From Candidatus Peregrinibacteria bacterium (lineage in GTDB: Bacteria; Patescibacteriota; Gracilibacteria; UBA1369; UM-FILTER-53-11), in NCBI GenBank assembly GCA_023245725.1, contig JAHFJU010000074.1:1-6595 (forward strand): 6,595 nt of DNA, read 5' to 3'. This document shows, in pieces, positions 1-6,398 of this stretch (position 1 is its first letter; each line of letters opens with the position of its first letter). A model generated the notes under the pieces. The model was given only the letters and a program-made list of their open reading frames with translations. It was not told the origin of the DNA and made no database searches. The translations under genes and the position numbers were made by a program.

Positions 1-65
1 AATAGGTATTTTATGCGGAATGGAGGAGCCCAGGGAAAAATGCAAAGGCGCTCCGCTCACTACGT

Positions 66-1850
66 TTACTGATCACTGTCTTTCAAAAATCCACCAGTCT
101 GCAGCTCAACCATTCGGCTGTAATCATCGCTGGTTTTGAGCAGTTCGAGGTGTGACCCCTGCGCAACCAGCTCGCCGTTTTTCAGCACGAGAATTTTATC
201 GGAGTTACGTACCGTTGCCAAACGATGCGCAATAGTGAGAGTCGTGCGACCTTGCATTAAATGAACCAAACCTTTTTGCACCTGCGCCTCTGTCATACTA
301 TCGAGTGCGCTTGTCGGCTCATCTAAAATAACGATCTTAGGATTTTTTAAAACAGCACGCGCAATTGCCAAACGCTGGCGCTCGCCCCCAGAGAGCCTCA
401 CGCCGCGCTCACCCACGAGAGTGTCATAGCCAAGTGGCAACTTTTCAATGAACTCATCGGCTGCTGCAATACGGGCAGCTTTTTTAATTTGGGCTCGCGT
501 TGCCGCTCGCCTGCCATACGCAATATTTTGAGAAATTGATTCGCTATATAAAGAGTGCTCCTGCAAAACCGTACCGATCACCGCACGAAAATCTGCCTGC
601 TTTAAATCTTTAATATTAATTCCATCGAGTAAAATTCCACCCTCAGTAGGATCATAAAGCCTGGTCAGTAAGCCCATAATCGTCGACTTGCCTGCTCCAG
701 AGCGTCCAATCATTGCAACGTGCTGCCCCGACTCCAAAGTAAATGAAACATTCTTTAAAATATAGGCGCCCTCTTGTGTTGGATACTTAAAACTAACATT
801 TTTAAACTCAATTTTTCCCTTAACCGTACGTGGAGAGATTTTTTGCGCACGAGGAGAGTCGGTTATCGTAACAGGCTCATCCATTAAATCTATAAAGCGC
901 TGAATCTGTCTCGCGCGTCTACTATACTGCGGCAGCTTATCTCCCAAAATACGGAGTGGCACAAGTATTTCATGCAATAGTCCCATGAACATAAACAAAA
1001 TACCGAGCGTAATAGTTCCCTTGCTAACAAAGTACACACCCATTCCCATCACCATAAAACGACCAATAGAATCTGGATTGAGCATCTCTGCAATGCGCCA
1101 CTTTTTGTTGAGTTCAGATTGTGCATGTACTGCAGTGTTCATATGCACCTCCTGCACCTTTACAAAAGCACGTTCATCTTGATTAAGTTTGTAGGTAATC
1201 ACGTTAGCAACTTGATCTGCCATGTGCTCGGATTTTTTCTCCCACAGTTTATTCACCTTATGCTGCTCACCTTCGGCACGACGAATAATCGTTATAATCA
1301 TTCCTAATCCCATTGGCAAAATAGATAACGACACTAGAGTCATTTGCCAACTTACACTAAAGGCGATCGCAAGCATTCCAACAAAGCCCAATGTAGCTGG
1401 AACAAAAGAAGCAAACCACCAGTTGGTCATTTCCCACATAGTTGAATCTGCATCGTCGATAATTTTACAAATGCGGCTCGAGTGTTTTTGCGTGTGACGA
1501 AAATAATCCATACGCAGCAGTTTTTTAAATCCAGTAATGTGCACCCACTGCGAACTGTCATTCCCAATCGCCCACACTAAAAAATTTGACTGTGAACTCA
1601 AAATATTATTGAGGATAGAGAGACAAAACCACACACCAACTGCAAGTAACAACGTGTGAAGTATTGCCTCGCTAAAGTTATGTGACAACAATCCATCGGT
1701 GAGCGCATCAACTACAACCTTGTACAAATACGGCTCCGCCAAACGCACTGCCGTAGAAATAACAATGAGGAACGACAAGGCAACAACCCTCCTGCGGTTT
1801 TTCATCGCCAATCGAAAAATCAGCCTAAGATAAGGTTTAAAAAGTGACAT
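66..1850 (-). CDS. ABC transporter, fused permease/ATPase (ABCB-type exporter half-transporter)
   Basis: A 594-residue half-transporter expected to sit in the cytoplasmic membrane and export a substrate using ATP as a dimer. The N-terminal half (residues about 20-310) is hydrophobic, with likely membrane segments near 22-40, 62-82, 148-165, 170-190 and 265-300. The C-terminal nucleotide-binding domain is complete: Walker A GRSGAGKST (382-390), Q-loop Gln430, signature LSGGE (486-490), Walker B ending ILDEPTSALD (508-517) with Asp510 and Glu511, and switch His542. Every catalytic motif is intact, so it should be active. It has no N-terminal peptidase domain, so it is not a bacteriocin-processing type. 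Substrate cannot be told from sequence; lipid, glycolipid, peptide or drug export are all possible. It lies 73 bp after galU in the same direction, with its own TATAAT box ending 14 nt before the ATG. No Shine-Dalgarno is visible. Family call is secure, substrate unknown. Confidence 0.95.
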   Translation of the reverse strand: MSLFKPYLRLIFRLAMKNRRRVVALSFLIVISTAVRLAEPYLYKVVVDALTDGLLSHNFSEAILHTLLLAVGVWFCLSILNNILSSQSNFLVWAIGNDSSQWVHITGFKKLLRMDYFRHTQKHSSRICKIIDDADSTMWEMTNWWFASFVPATLGFVGMLAIAFSVSWQMTLVSLSILPMGLGMIITIIRRAEGEQHKVNKLWEKKSEHMADQVANVITYKLNQDERAFVKVQEVHMNTAVHAQSELNKKWRIAEMLNPDSIGRFMVMGMGVYFVSKGTITLGILFMFMGLLHEILVPLRILGDKLPQYSRRARQIQRFIDLMDEPVTITDSPRAQKISPRTVKGKIEFKNVSFKYPTQEGAYILKNVSFTLESGQHVAMIGRSGAGKSTIMGLLTRLYDPTEGGILLDGINIKDLKQADFRAVIGTVLQEHSLYSESISQNIAYGRRAATRAQIKKAARIAAADEFIEKLPLGYDTLVGERGVRLSGGERQRLAIARAVLKNPKIVILDEPTSALDSMTEAQVQKGLVHLMQGRTTLTIAHRLATVRNSDKILVLKNGELVAQGSHLELLKTSDDYSRMVELQTGGFLKDSDQ

Positions 1851-1864
1851 ACAAATACGAAACT

Positions 1865-1890
1865 ATTATAAAAGCTTAAAGGATATAAGC
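1865..1890 (-). promoter_or_regulatory. Putative promoter of the ABC exporter gene (TATAAT)
   Basis: A perfect TATAAT lies on the minus strand at 1870-1865. A possible -35 (CTGGCT, 3 of 6 consensus bases) sits 17 bp upstream at 1893-1888. The predicted start site near 1858 would leave a leader of only about 8 nt before the ATG at 1850. The region is AT-rich, so a chance match is possible. Confidence 0.45.
1870..1890 (-). terminator. Weak terminator-like hairpin after galU
   Basis: On the minus strand GCTTA and TAAGC form a 5-bp stem (a sixth, G-T pair is possible) around a 7-nt loop, followed at once by TTTT. The stem is short and AT-rich and overlaps the next gene's promoter, so this is at best a weak intrinsic terminator for galU. 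It may be chance. Confidence 0.2.
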
Positions 1891-1923
1891 CAGTGATAAT
1901 ACTTTATGCGCTTTTCACCTTAT

Positions 1924-2811
1924 TTAGATTTTGCAGTAATTTTTCAAATGCTCTCTTAGCGCAGGCCCCAAGTCTTTTCTTTGAAGTGCAAAATCGATAG
2001 TTGCCTGTAAAAAGCCTAGTTTATCACCCGTGTCATAGCGGCGACCCTCAACTTCAAGGCCGTAAATCGGCGATTTTCCGAGCAGCATTTTGAATCCTTC
2101 GATCAAGCGAATCTCGCCATCGGCACTCTTTGGGCTCAACTCAAGAGCACTCATCACCTCTGGAGTTACAATATATTTGCCGATAATTCCCAAGTCAGAT
2201 GGAGCATTCTTCGGCTCTGGTTTTTCAATCAGTTCAATAATCTCATGCAGACGCGCATTACCAAAAACAGTTCGCAACGATTTAATCATGCCATATTTGT
2301 ATGAATCCTCTTTCTTAATTTTTTCGAGAGCAATTACAGGCGCACCTGTTTGGTTATAAACGTCGATCAACTGTTTAATTGCCGGCACTTTTCCATCTAC
2401 CAAATCGTCGCCGAACAAAACCGCGAACGGCTCGTCACCCACCACCTCTTTGGCACACAAAATCGCATGACCGTCGCCAAGCGGCCTTGGCTGACGCACA
2501 TATATAAACTTCGCCATCTCTGCAATTGCGCGAACTTCTTTAAGCAACTTCGACTTTCCTTTTTCAACTAGTGTTTGCTCAAGTTCATACGAATAATCAA
2601 AGTGATCTTCTATCGAACGCTTGCCTCTACCAGTCACTATAATAATTTCTTCGATTCCGGCAGCGACCGCCTCCTCAACCAAATATTGAATCACCGGTTT
2701 ATCTACAATCGGCAACATTTCTTTTGGCTGCGCCTTGGTAACTGGCAAAAAACGAGTACCAAAACCGGCGGCCGGGAACACTGCTTTTCTAATTTTTTTA
2801 TACTGAGTCAT
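1924..2811 (-). CDS. galU: UTP--glucose-1-phosphate uridylyltransferase
   Basis: Cytoplasmic enzyme that makes UDP-glucose and pyrophosphate from UTP and glucose-1-phosphate, the activated sugar for envelope polysaccharides and glycolipids. The 295-residue length matches bacterial GalU. The nucleotide-binding signature is at 14-34 (AAGFGTRFLPVTKAQPKEML, then P34). Other family motifs are QPRPLGDGHA (107-116), the GDD around 134-136, EKP (196-198), DGEIRLIEG (231-239) and RRYDTGDKLGFLQA (257-270). These distinguish it from RmlA-type thymidylyltransferases, which it otherwise resembles in fold. The ATG at 2811 puts the Rossmann-like core about 10 residues in, as usual for the family. It begins 53 bp after hsp20 and has its own extended -10 box, so it may be transcribed separately. 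No Shine-Dalgarno precedes it. The neighbouring exporter could use a UDP-glucose-derived product, but that is inference. Confidence 0.97.
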   Translation of the reverse strand: MTQYKKIRKAVFPAAGFGTRFLPVTKAQPKEMLPIVDKPVIQYLVEEAVAAGIEEIIIVTGRGKRSIEDHFDYSYELEQTLVEKGKSKLLKEVRAIAEMAKFIYVRQPRPLGDGHAILCAKEVVGDEPFAVLFGDDLVDGKVPAIKQLIDVYNQTGAPVIALEKIKKEDSYKYGMIKSLRTVFGNARLHEIIELIEKPEPKNAPSDLGIIGKYIVTPEVMSALELSPKSADGEIRLIEGFKMLLGKSPIYGLEVEGRRYDTGDKLGFLQATIDFALQRKDLGPALREHLKNYCKI

Positions 2812-2839
2812 GCGTGCGCTTGATTAGTGGTGTGTAATA

Positions 2840-2848
2840 ATTATAACA
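2840..2848 (-). promoter_or_regulatory. Putative extended -10 promoter of galU
   Basis: The minus strand reads TGTTATAAT (2848-2840), a perfect TATAAT with the TGn extension. No good -35 lies 17 bp upstream (CTAGAT), which an extended -10 can tolerate. The predicted start near 2833 gives a leader of about 22 nt. It lies just downstream of a hairpin and T-run, consistent with a new transcription unit beginning here. Confidence 0.55.
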
Positions 2849-2870
2849 AATAAAAAGGCTCTATCTAGCC
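2848..2870 (-). terminator. Possible intrinsic terminator at the end of hsp20
   Basis: On the minus strand GGCT and AGCC pair (4 bp, extendable by an A-T and two G-T pairs) around a 6-nt loop, followed directly by TTTTTATTTG. The stem contains the hsp20 stop codon TAG (2867-2865). The short stem makes it weak, but the adjoining galU promoter supports a transcription boundary here. Confidence 0.4.
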
Positions 2871-3380
2871 CTCTACAGCAACCACCTTAACTTCTAACGG
2901 CTTTAGCTTTGGAATACGAACAGCGAGAACTCCGTTTTTAAATGAAGCCTTAATTTTAGTAACATCAACATGGTCCGGTAAAATTATGTTTCTTGTAAAC
3001 GCACCCCAAAAACATTCTTGCGTAACGTACTCTTGTGGCGATACATCGAAACTAAAAGCACGACGGCCGCGAATTGTTAAAACACCACGCACTACATTTA
3101 TCGAAAAATCTTTAGAGGTAATTCCTGCTATCGGCGCAACAACAACAATTTCGTTATCATTATGAAAAACATCTACAGCCAATTCACCGACCTCACCAGT
3201 CTCTTCAAGATCAAGAAATTCTTCTTCTGTAACAAGTGCATCTTCTGCTTTCGTATATGGCACAGACTGCTCACGCTCATCGGGCACGACCATCAAAGAT
3301 GCATCGGGTAAAATATTAGATTCTGCTATAACATCGCCTTTTAGATTCGATGATTTTTGTGAAAAGGATTTTTTTGTCAT
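2865..3380 (-). CDS. Hsp20/alpha-crystallin family small heat-shock protein
   Basis: A 171-residue ATP-independent holdase of the small heat-shock family, expected to form cytoplasmic oligomers that hold unfolding proteins for refolding or degradation. Residues 1-62 form a variable, acidic and probably disordered N-terminal arm. The alpha-crystallin domain runs from about 66 to 160: the start VDVFHNDNEIVVVAPIAG (69-86), the LTIRGRR strand (101-107), the QECFWGAFTRNIILP segment (121-135), and the family signature A145-x-x-x-N149-G150-V151-L152. The C-terminal tail carries a Val-Lys-Val triplet (164-166) in the place of the I/V-x-I/V motif that docks neighbouring dimers. QECFWG resembles Hsp20 proteins of Parcubacteria-like genomes (from memory). 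The gene starts 36 bp after ftsH, suggesting co-expression with the quality-control protease. A TATAAA box 9 nt before the ATG may give an extra start. No CIRCE operator or Shine-Dalgarno is seen in its leader. Confidence 0.94.
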   Translation of the reverse strand: MTKKSFSQKSSNLKGDVIAESNILPDASLMVVPDEREQSVPYTKAEDALVTEEEFLDLEETGEVGELAVDVFHNDNEIVVVAPIAGITSKDFSINVVRGVLTIRGRRAFSFDVSPQEYVTQECFWGAFTRNIILPDHVDVTKIKASFKNGVLAVRIPKLKPLEVKVVAVEG

Positions 3381-3389
3381 AGATTCAAA

Positions 3390-3395
3390 TTTATA
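3390..3395 (-). promoter_or_regulatory. Possible -10 box just before hsp20
   Basis: TATAAA on the minus strand (5 of 6 consensus bases) ends 9 nt before the hsp20 ATG. A start about 7 nt downstream would give an essentially leaderless message. No convincing -35 or TGn extension is present, so this could be AT-rich noise with hsp20 read through from ftsH. Confidence 0.25.
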
Positions 3396-3416
3396 AAAGA
3401 GAGACTCAGCAAACAG

Positions 3417-5273
3417 CTATGCCGTAACTTTTTCAGCGTCAGAAACGAGCTCCAAAAACTCCTCACGAGAAATATTTTCTTTTTCGAGAAGAACTTTTGC
3501 AACTTTTTCAAGAGTAGGACGGTGCTCAGAAAGAACCTTTTTTGCCCTGTCGTAAGCGCGGGTGATGAACACATGAACTTCAGCATCGATTTTTGCAGCA
3601 ATTTCTTCTGAAAAGTTTTTCATATGACCAAAGTCTCTTCCAAGAAATACCTCGCGATTGTGTTCGCCGTAAATAACAGGACCAAGTACATCGCTCATTC
3701 CATAATTCATAATCATCTTGCGAGCTGTGCCAGTTGCCTTTTCTAAATCGTTTGAAGCTCCTGTCGTAATATTTTCTTTTCCAAAAACCAACTCTTCTGC
3801 AACGTACCCTCCTAATAATGAAGCCATTTCTGCATGATATTTTGCTTTTGCATATAAATGTTTATCTTCGTCTGGCATAAACCAAGTCACACCTAGAGCC
3901 ATGCCACGCGAAACAATAGAAATTTTATGAACAGGATCGCAACCCGGAGTTAAATGTCCTACAAGCGCGTGCCCAACTTCGTGATACGCAGTCACTTCTT
4001 TTTCTTTCGGTGACATTATTTTCGATTTTCGTTCAGGACCCATAACAACCTTTTCAACAGACTGCTCAATTTCTTTCATTCCGATTTTTTTCTTATTGTA
4101 ACGCGCTGCAAGAAGCGCCGCCTCATTCATCAAATTTTCCAAATCGGCACCAACAAATCCGGGAGTCTGCTTTGCAATTACCTCAAGATTAACATCTTTC
4201 CCCATTGGTTTGTTGCGTACATGCACCTCTAAAATCGCCTCGCGATCTTTAATATCTGGCTGATCTACTACCACTCGGCGATCAAAACGTCCGGGACGTA
4301 ACAAAGCAGGATCAAGCACATCTGGTCTATTTGTTGCAGCCATTACAATAACGTTTGTGTCAGTTTCAAAACCGTCCATCTCAGTCAAAATCTGATTCAA
4401 AGTCTGCTCACGTTCATCGTGACCGCCACCTAAACCAGTTCCGCGTTGACGACCAACCGCATCGATTTCATCTACGAAAATAATACATGGCGCGTTTCTC
4501 TTTGCTCGTTTGAACAAGTCACGAACACGCGACGCACCAACTCCCACAAACATTTCTACGAATTCAGAACCTGAAATGCTGAAAAAAGGAACATTAGCTT
4601 CACCAGCAACTGCTCTAGCTAATAAGGTTTTTCCACATCCGGGAGCACCAATCAATAAAACTCCTTTTGGAATTTTCGCTCCCATAGCAAGGTATTTAAT
4701 AGGATTTTTCAAAAAATCCACAATTTCAATAAGCTCCTGTTTTGCTTCTGTAGCACCTGCGACATCGGCAAAAGTTGTTTTCTTATTATTGTTTTCATAA
4801 AGACGCGCGCTCGATTTTCCAAATGAAAGCGCCTGATTGTTGCTCGACTGCGCCTGACGGAACATAAACAAAAAGAAGACGACGATAAGCACAAACGGAA
4901 CCACGCTTATAACAATATTCATCCAAAAATCGCTCTGACTTTCGTCGTGTACTTGTATCTGAAGTTTGGCTCTAATATCGGGCGAAACATCTGCCAGCAC
5001 ATCTGTCATGCTCTGCTTTGTCTCTTTATTTGCAAAAACTTTTTTGCCGTCTTTCAAAGTTGCTTCGAGCTTGTTTGCCGTCACATCTACACTCACAACG
5101 TCGCCGATTTTCACTCCTGAAACGAGTGTAGAAAGAGGAACTTCTGTAGAAGGCGCTGAACCTGTATCGAAGTACAAAAACAATGCGCTTACAATGAGCG
5201 CGATAATTAATAATGTCGTGAGCCCTGCACGTGGGCGAGGCATTCTTGATTGAGGTTTAGTTGTATTTTCCAT
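3417..5273 (-). CDS. ftsH: ATP-dependent zinc metalloprotease FtsH
   Basis: Hexameric membrane-anchored AAA+ protease that extracts and degrades misfolded membrane proteins and regulatory substrates. At 618 residues it is full length. Order: first membrane helix about 17-35, extracytoplasmic domain about 38-115, second membrane helix about 117-138, AAA+ module from about 166, M41 peptidase domain from about 420. Walker A is GAPGCGKT (209-216; the usual form is GPPGTGKT). The pore loop is F242-V-G. Walker B contains D268-E269, and the second region of homology (306-332) has arginine fingers R329 and R332. The zinc site is H431-E-V-G-H435 (usually HEAGH) with third ligand D509 in TTGASNDLEKAT. 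All catalytic residues are present, so it should be active. It follows tilS by 74 bp, recalling the tilS-hpt-ftsH order of Gram-positive bacteria, and precedes hsp20. No Shine-Dalgarno lies before the ATG. Confidence 0.99.
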   Translation of the reverse strand: MENTTKPQSRMPRPRAGLTTLLIIALIVSALFLYFDTGSAPSTEVPLSTLVSGVKIGDVVSVDVTANKLEATLKDGKKVFANKETKQSMTDVLADVSPDIRAKLQIQVHDESQSDFWMNIVISVVPFVLIVVFFLFMFRQAQSSNNQALSFGKSSARLYENNNKKTTFADVAGATEAKQELIEIVDFLKNPIKYLAMGAKIPKGVLLIGAPGCGKTLLARAVAGEANVPFFSISGSEFVEMFVGVGASRVRDLFKRAKRNAPCIIFVDEIDAVGRQRGTGLGGGHDEREQTLNQILTEMDGFETDTNVIVMAATNRPDVLDPALLRPGRFDRRVVVDQPDIKDREAILEVHVRNKPMGKDVNLEVIAKQTPGFVGADLENLMNEAALLAARYNKKKIGMKEIEQSVEKVVMGPERKSKIMSPKEKEVTAYHEVGHALVGHLTPGCDPVHKISIVSRGMALGVTWFMPDEDKHLYAKAKYHAEMASLLGGYVAEELVFGKENITTGASNDLEKATGTARKMIMNYGMSDVLGPVIYGEHNREVFLGRDFGHMKNFSEEIAAKIDAEVHVFITRAYDRAKKVLSEHRPTLEKVAKVLLEKENISREEFLELVSDAEKVTA

Positions 5274-5312
5274 AATAATTAGTTGTAGTTTCCAGAATAA
5301 AAAAGTGCTGAC

Positions 5313-5341
5313 AGTATGCTACAAACAGGTGCCAAATACAA
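5313..5341 (-). promoter_or_regulatory. Candidate promoter in the tilS-ftsH gap
   Basis: On the minus strand TTGTAT (5341-5336, 4 of 6) and CATACT (5318-5313, 4 of 6) are separated by 17 bp. The predicted start near 5306 would give ftsH a leader of about 33 nt. At 74 bp this is the longest gap between two same-strand genes in the window, equalled only by the galU-exporter gap, and it would let ftsH be transcribed independently of tilS. Matches are modest. Confidence 0.3.
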
Positions 5342-5347
5342 ACTAGG

Positions 5348-6043
5348 TTATGCCACATTCAACTTGTCTTCGAGGCTCTGAAAAAGGCGTGCATTTTTTG
5401 AAACCGTCTGCGCTATGGAAGGATTAATTTTCTTTAAAAGCGGAATGATTTTTTTTCGTAAATAAACACGAGTGTATTTAGTATCATCGTTCATTTCGTC
5501 ATGACAAAATTTCAGCTTATTTTTTTTGAGGTAATCAAGAATCTCTTTTTTAGAAACAGCCAAAAACGGCTTCATATAAACACCTTCGACACTTCTCATT
5601 CCCGCAAGGCCACCAATGTACGCACCGCGAATCACATTAAACAAAATGGTTTCAAGCTGATCGTCTTGCGTGTGTGCGGTAAAAATTGCACTTGCATTAT
5701 TTTTTTTCAAAAGCTGTTCAAAAAACGCCCGACGAATTCGCCTCCCCTGCTCTTCAAGCCCACTCCCTTTAAGTTTCACTCTCTTAATTTTACAGACAAA
5801 ACCGTACTCACGAGCCAATGAAGCCACAAAATTCTCGTCACGCTTTGCAGTATTTTTTCTAATTCCATGATTTATATGAGCCACAATAACAGTAAGAGGA
5901 TTTTTTTGAGCAAAAAGCGAAAGTGCATGCAGTAATGCAGTCGAATCAGGGCCACCAGAAACACCGACTATAATAGTATCGCCAGAAATGAGCCGCTCCT
6001 CACAAAAATCAAATATTGTAGCTGGAATTAATGGCAATTTCAT
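5348..6043 (-). CDS. tilS: tRNA(Ile)-lysidine synthase, N-terminal-domain-only form
   Basis: Cytoplasmic enzyme that attaches lysine to C34 of the CAU-anticodon tRNA-Ile2, using ATP, so that it reads AUA as isoleucine. The PP-loop ATPase motif SGGPDS is at 29-34. Other TilS features are AHINHGIR (55-62), TAHTQDDQLET (122-132; TilS proteins carry an H-x-x-DDQ-ET block here), GLAGM (145-149), KPFLAVSKKEI (158-168) and DDTKYTRVYLRKKIIP (186-201). The usual R-N-x-I-R appears here as R-V-Y-L-R. At 231 residues it matches only the N-terminal catalytic domain; the E. coli enzyme is about 430 residues and has two further domains that contact tRNA. The end is a clean TAA with no sign of a broken reading frame, so the short form looks natural. 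It begins 7 bp after the RNHCP gene and lacks a Shine-Dalgarno, so translational coupling is likely. The DDQ-ET block distinguishes it from TtcA-like enzymes. Confidence 0.92.
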   Translation of the reverse strand: MKLPLIPATIFDFCEERLISGDTIIVGVSGGPDSTALLHALSLFAQKNPLTVIVAHINHGIRKNTAKRDENFVASLAREYGFVCKIKRVKLKGSGLEEQGRRIRRAFFEQLLKKNNASAIFTAHTQDDQLETILFNVIRGAYIGGLAGMRSVEGVYMKPFLAVSKKEILDYLKKNKLKFCHDEMNDDTKYTRVYLRKKIIPLLKKINPSIAQTVSKNARLFQSLEDKLNVA

Positions 6044-6050
6044 ATATTAA

Positions 6051-6350
6051 TCATGAAAGTCTATCGAGTCGCTCGTCGTCTTCTGCCGCTCTATTTCTGT
6101 GCGTTTTTGCGCACTTTTCACAGCGATGAAGAATAACGTATCCCTTTGCTCCACTATACTCAAGACCAATCGGCTCCATAACTCCAAAACATTCACTAGC
6201 TCTGTCTCCTGGAGTTTCGTCATCAACATGTAATGATCTCAAACATTTTCTACAGTGATTTCTCTCAGATCGAAGCGCAGGAGGGTTCTCTGTTTTACAC
6301 GAAACGCATGTGAATCCTGTATTAAATTTCTTAAAGTCTTTTCGCGCCAT
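6051..6350 (-). CDS. RNHCP-domain zinc-ribbon-like protein
   Basis: A 99-residue basic protein that matches the RNHCP domain family, whose function is unknown. The pattern is complete: CxxC (C15, C18), RNHCRKC (31-36, with C33 and C36), the HVDDETPGDR block (41-50), C54, GVMEPIG (56-62), and H75-R-C77-x-x-C80 followed by RNRAAEDDE (85-93). The paired cysteines strongly suggest one or two structural zinc sites, and the many arginines could suit nucleic-acid contact, though that is inference. The naming motif is altered: Arg34 replaces the proline. The ATG at 6350 is chosen because family homology begins there. Longer in-frame starts would read across the promoter and the divergent gene. It probably heads the tilS transcript (7-bp gap). 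The -10 box ends 7 nt upstream, so the message may be leaderless. Confidence 0.88.
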   Translation of the reverse strand: MARKDFKKFNTGFTCVSCKTENPPALRSERNHCRKCLRSLHVDDETPGDRASECFGVMEPIGLEYSGAKGYVILHRCEKCAKTHRNRAAEDDERLDRLS

Positions 6351-6353
6351 ATA

Positions 6354-6362
6354 TGGTATAAT
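6354..6362 (+). promoter_or_regulatory. Rightward extended -10 promoter for the divergent membrane-protein gene
   Basis: TGGTATAAT is a perfect extended -10. The region 17 bp upstream (AAGTCT, inside the RNHCP coding sequence) is not a usable -35. The predicted start near 6369 gives a leader of about 30 nt to the ATG at 6399, without a Shine-Dalgarno sequence. Confidence 0.6.
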
Positions 6363-6386
6363 ATATACGTACTTTACAAATAAAAA
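6358..6386 (-). promoter_or_regulatory. Leftward promoter for the RNHCP-tilS unit
   Basis: The minus strand has TATTAT (6363-6358) with a poor -35 TTTTTA (6386-6381, 3 of 6) at 17 bp spacing. The start predicted 7 nt downstream falls at about 6351-6350, on the A of the ATG, implying a leaderless transcript. It shares five of its six -10 bases with the rightward promoter. Confidence 0.5.
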
Positions 6387-6398
6387 CACACTCATCAC

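Noticed and set aside
1..60. Open minus-strand frame from a GTG at 60 to the window edge, 20 codons.
   Set aside because: Too short to judge, no start context and no recognisable sequence. The 65 bases downstream of the exporter gene hold no convincing terminator either.
985..1497. Three plus-strand open frames of 62-91 codons inside the exporter gene.
   Set aside because: They are antisense shadows of a clearly conserved protein, with no family features or promoter of their own.
3377..3601. A 74-codon minus-strand frame overlapping the end of ftsH and running to the start of hsp20.
   Set aside because: It is an out-of-frame reading of the conserved FtsH C-terminus, with low-complexity Lys/Leu/Phe content.
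5285..5311. CIRCE-like heat-shock operator in the ftsH leader: TCAGCACTT, 9 nt, then GGAAACTAC on the minus strand.
   Set aside because: The first half matches the TTAGCACTC arm at 7 of 9 positions and the spacing is right, but the second arm matches at only 4 of 9. Without inverted symmetry it is most likely chance.
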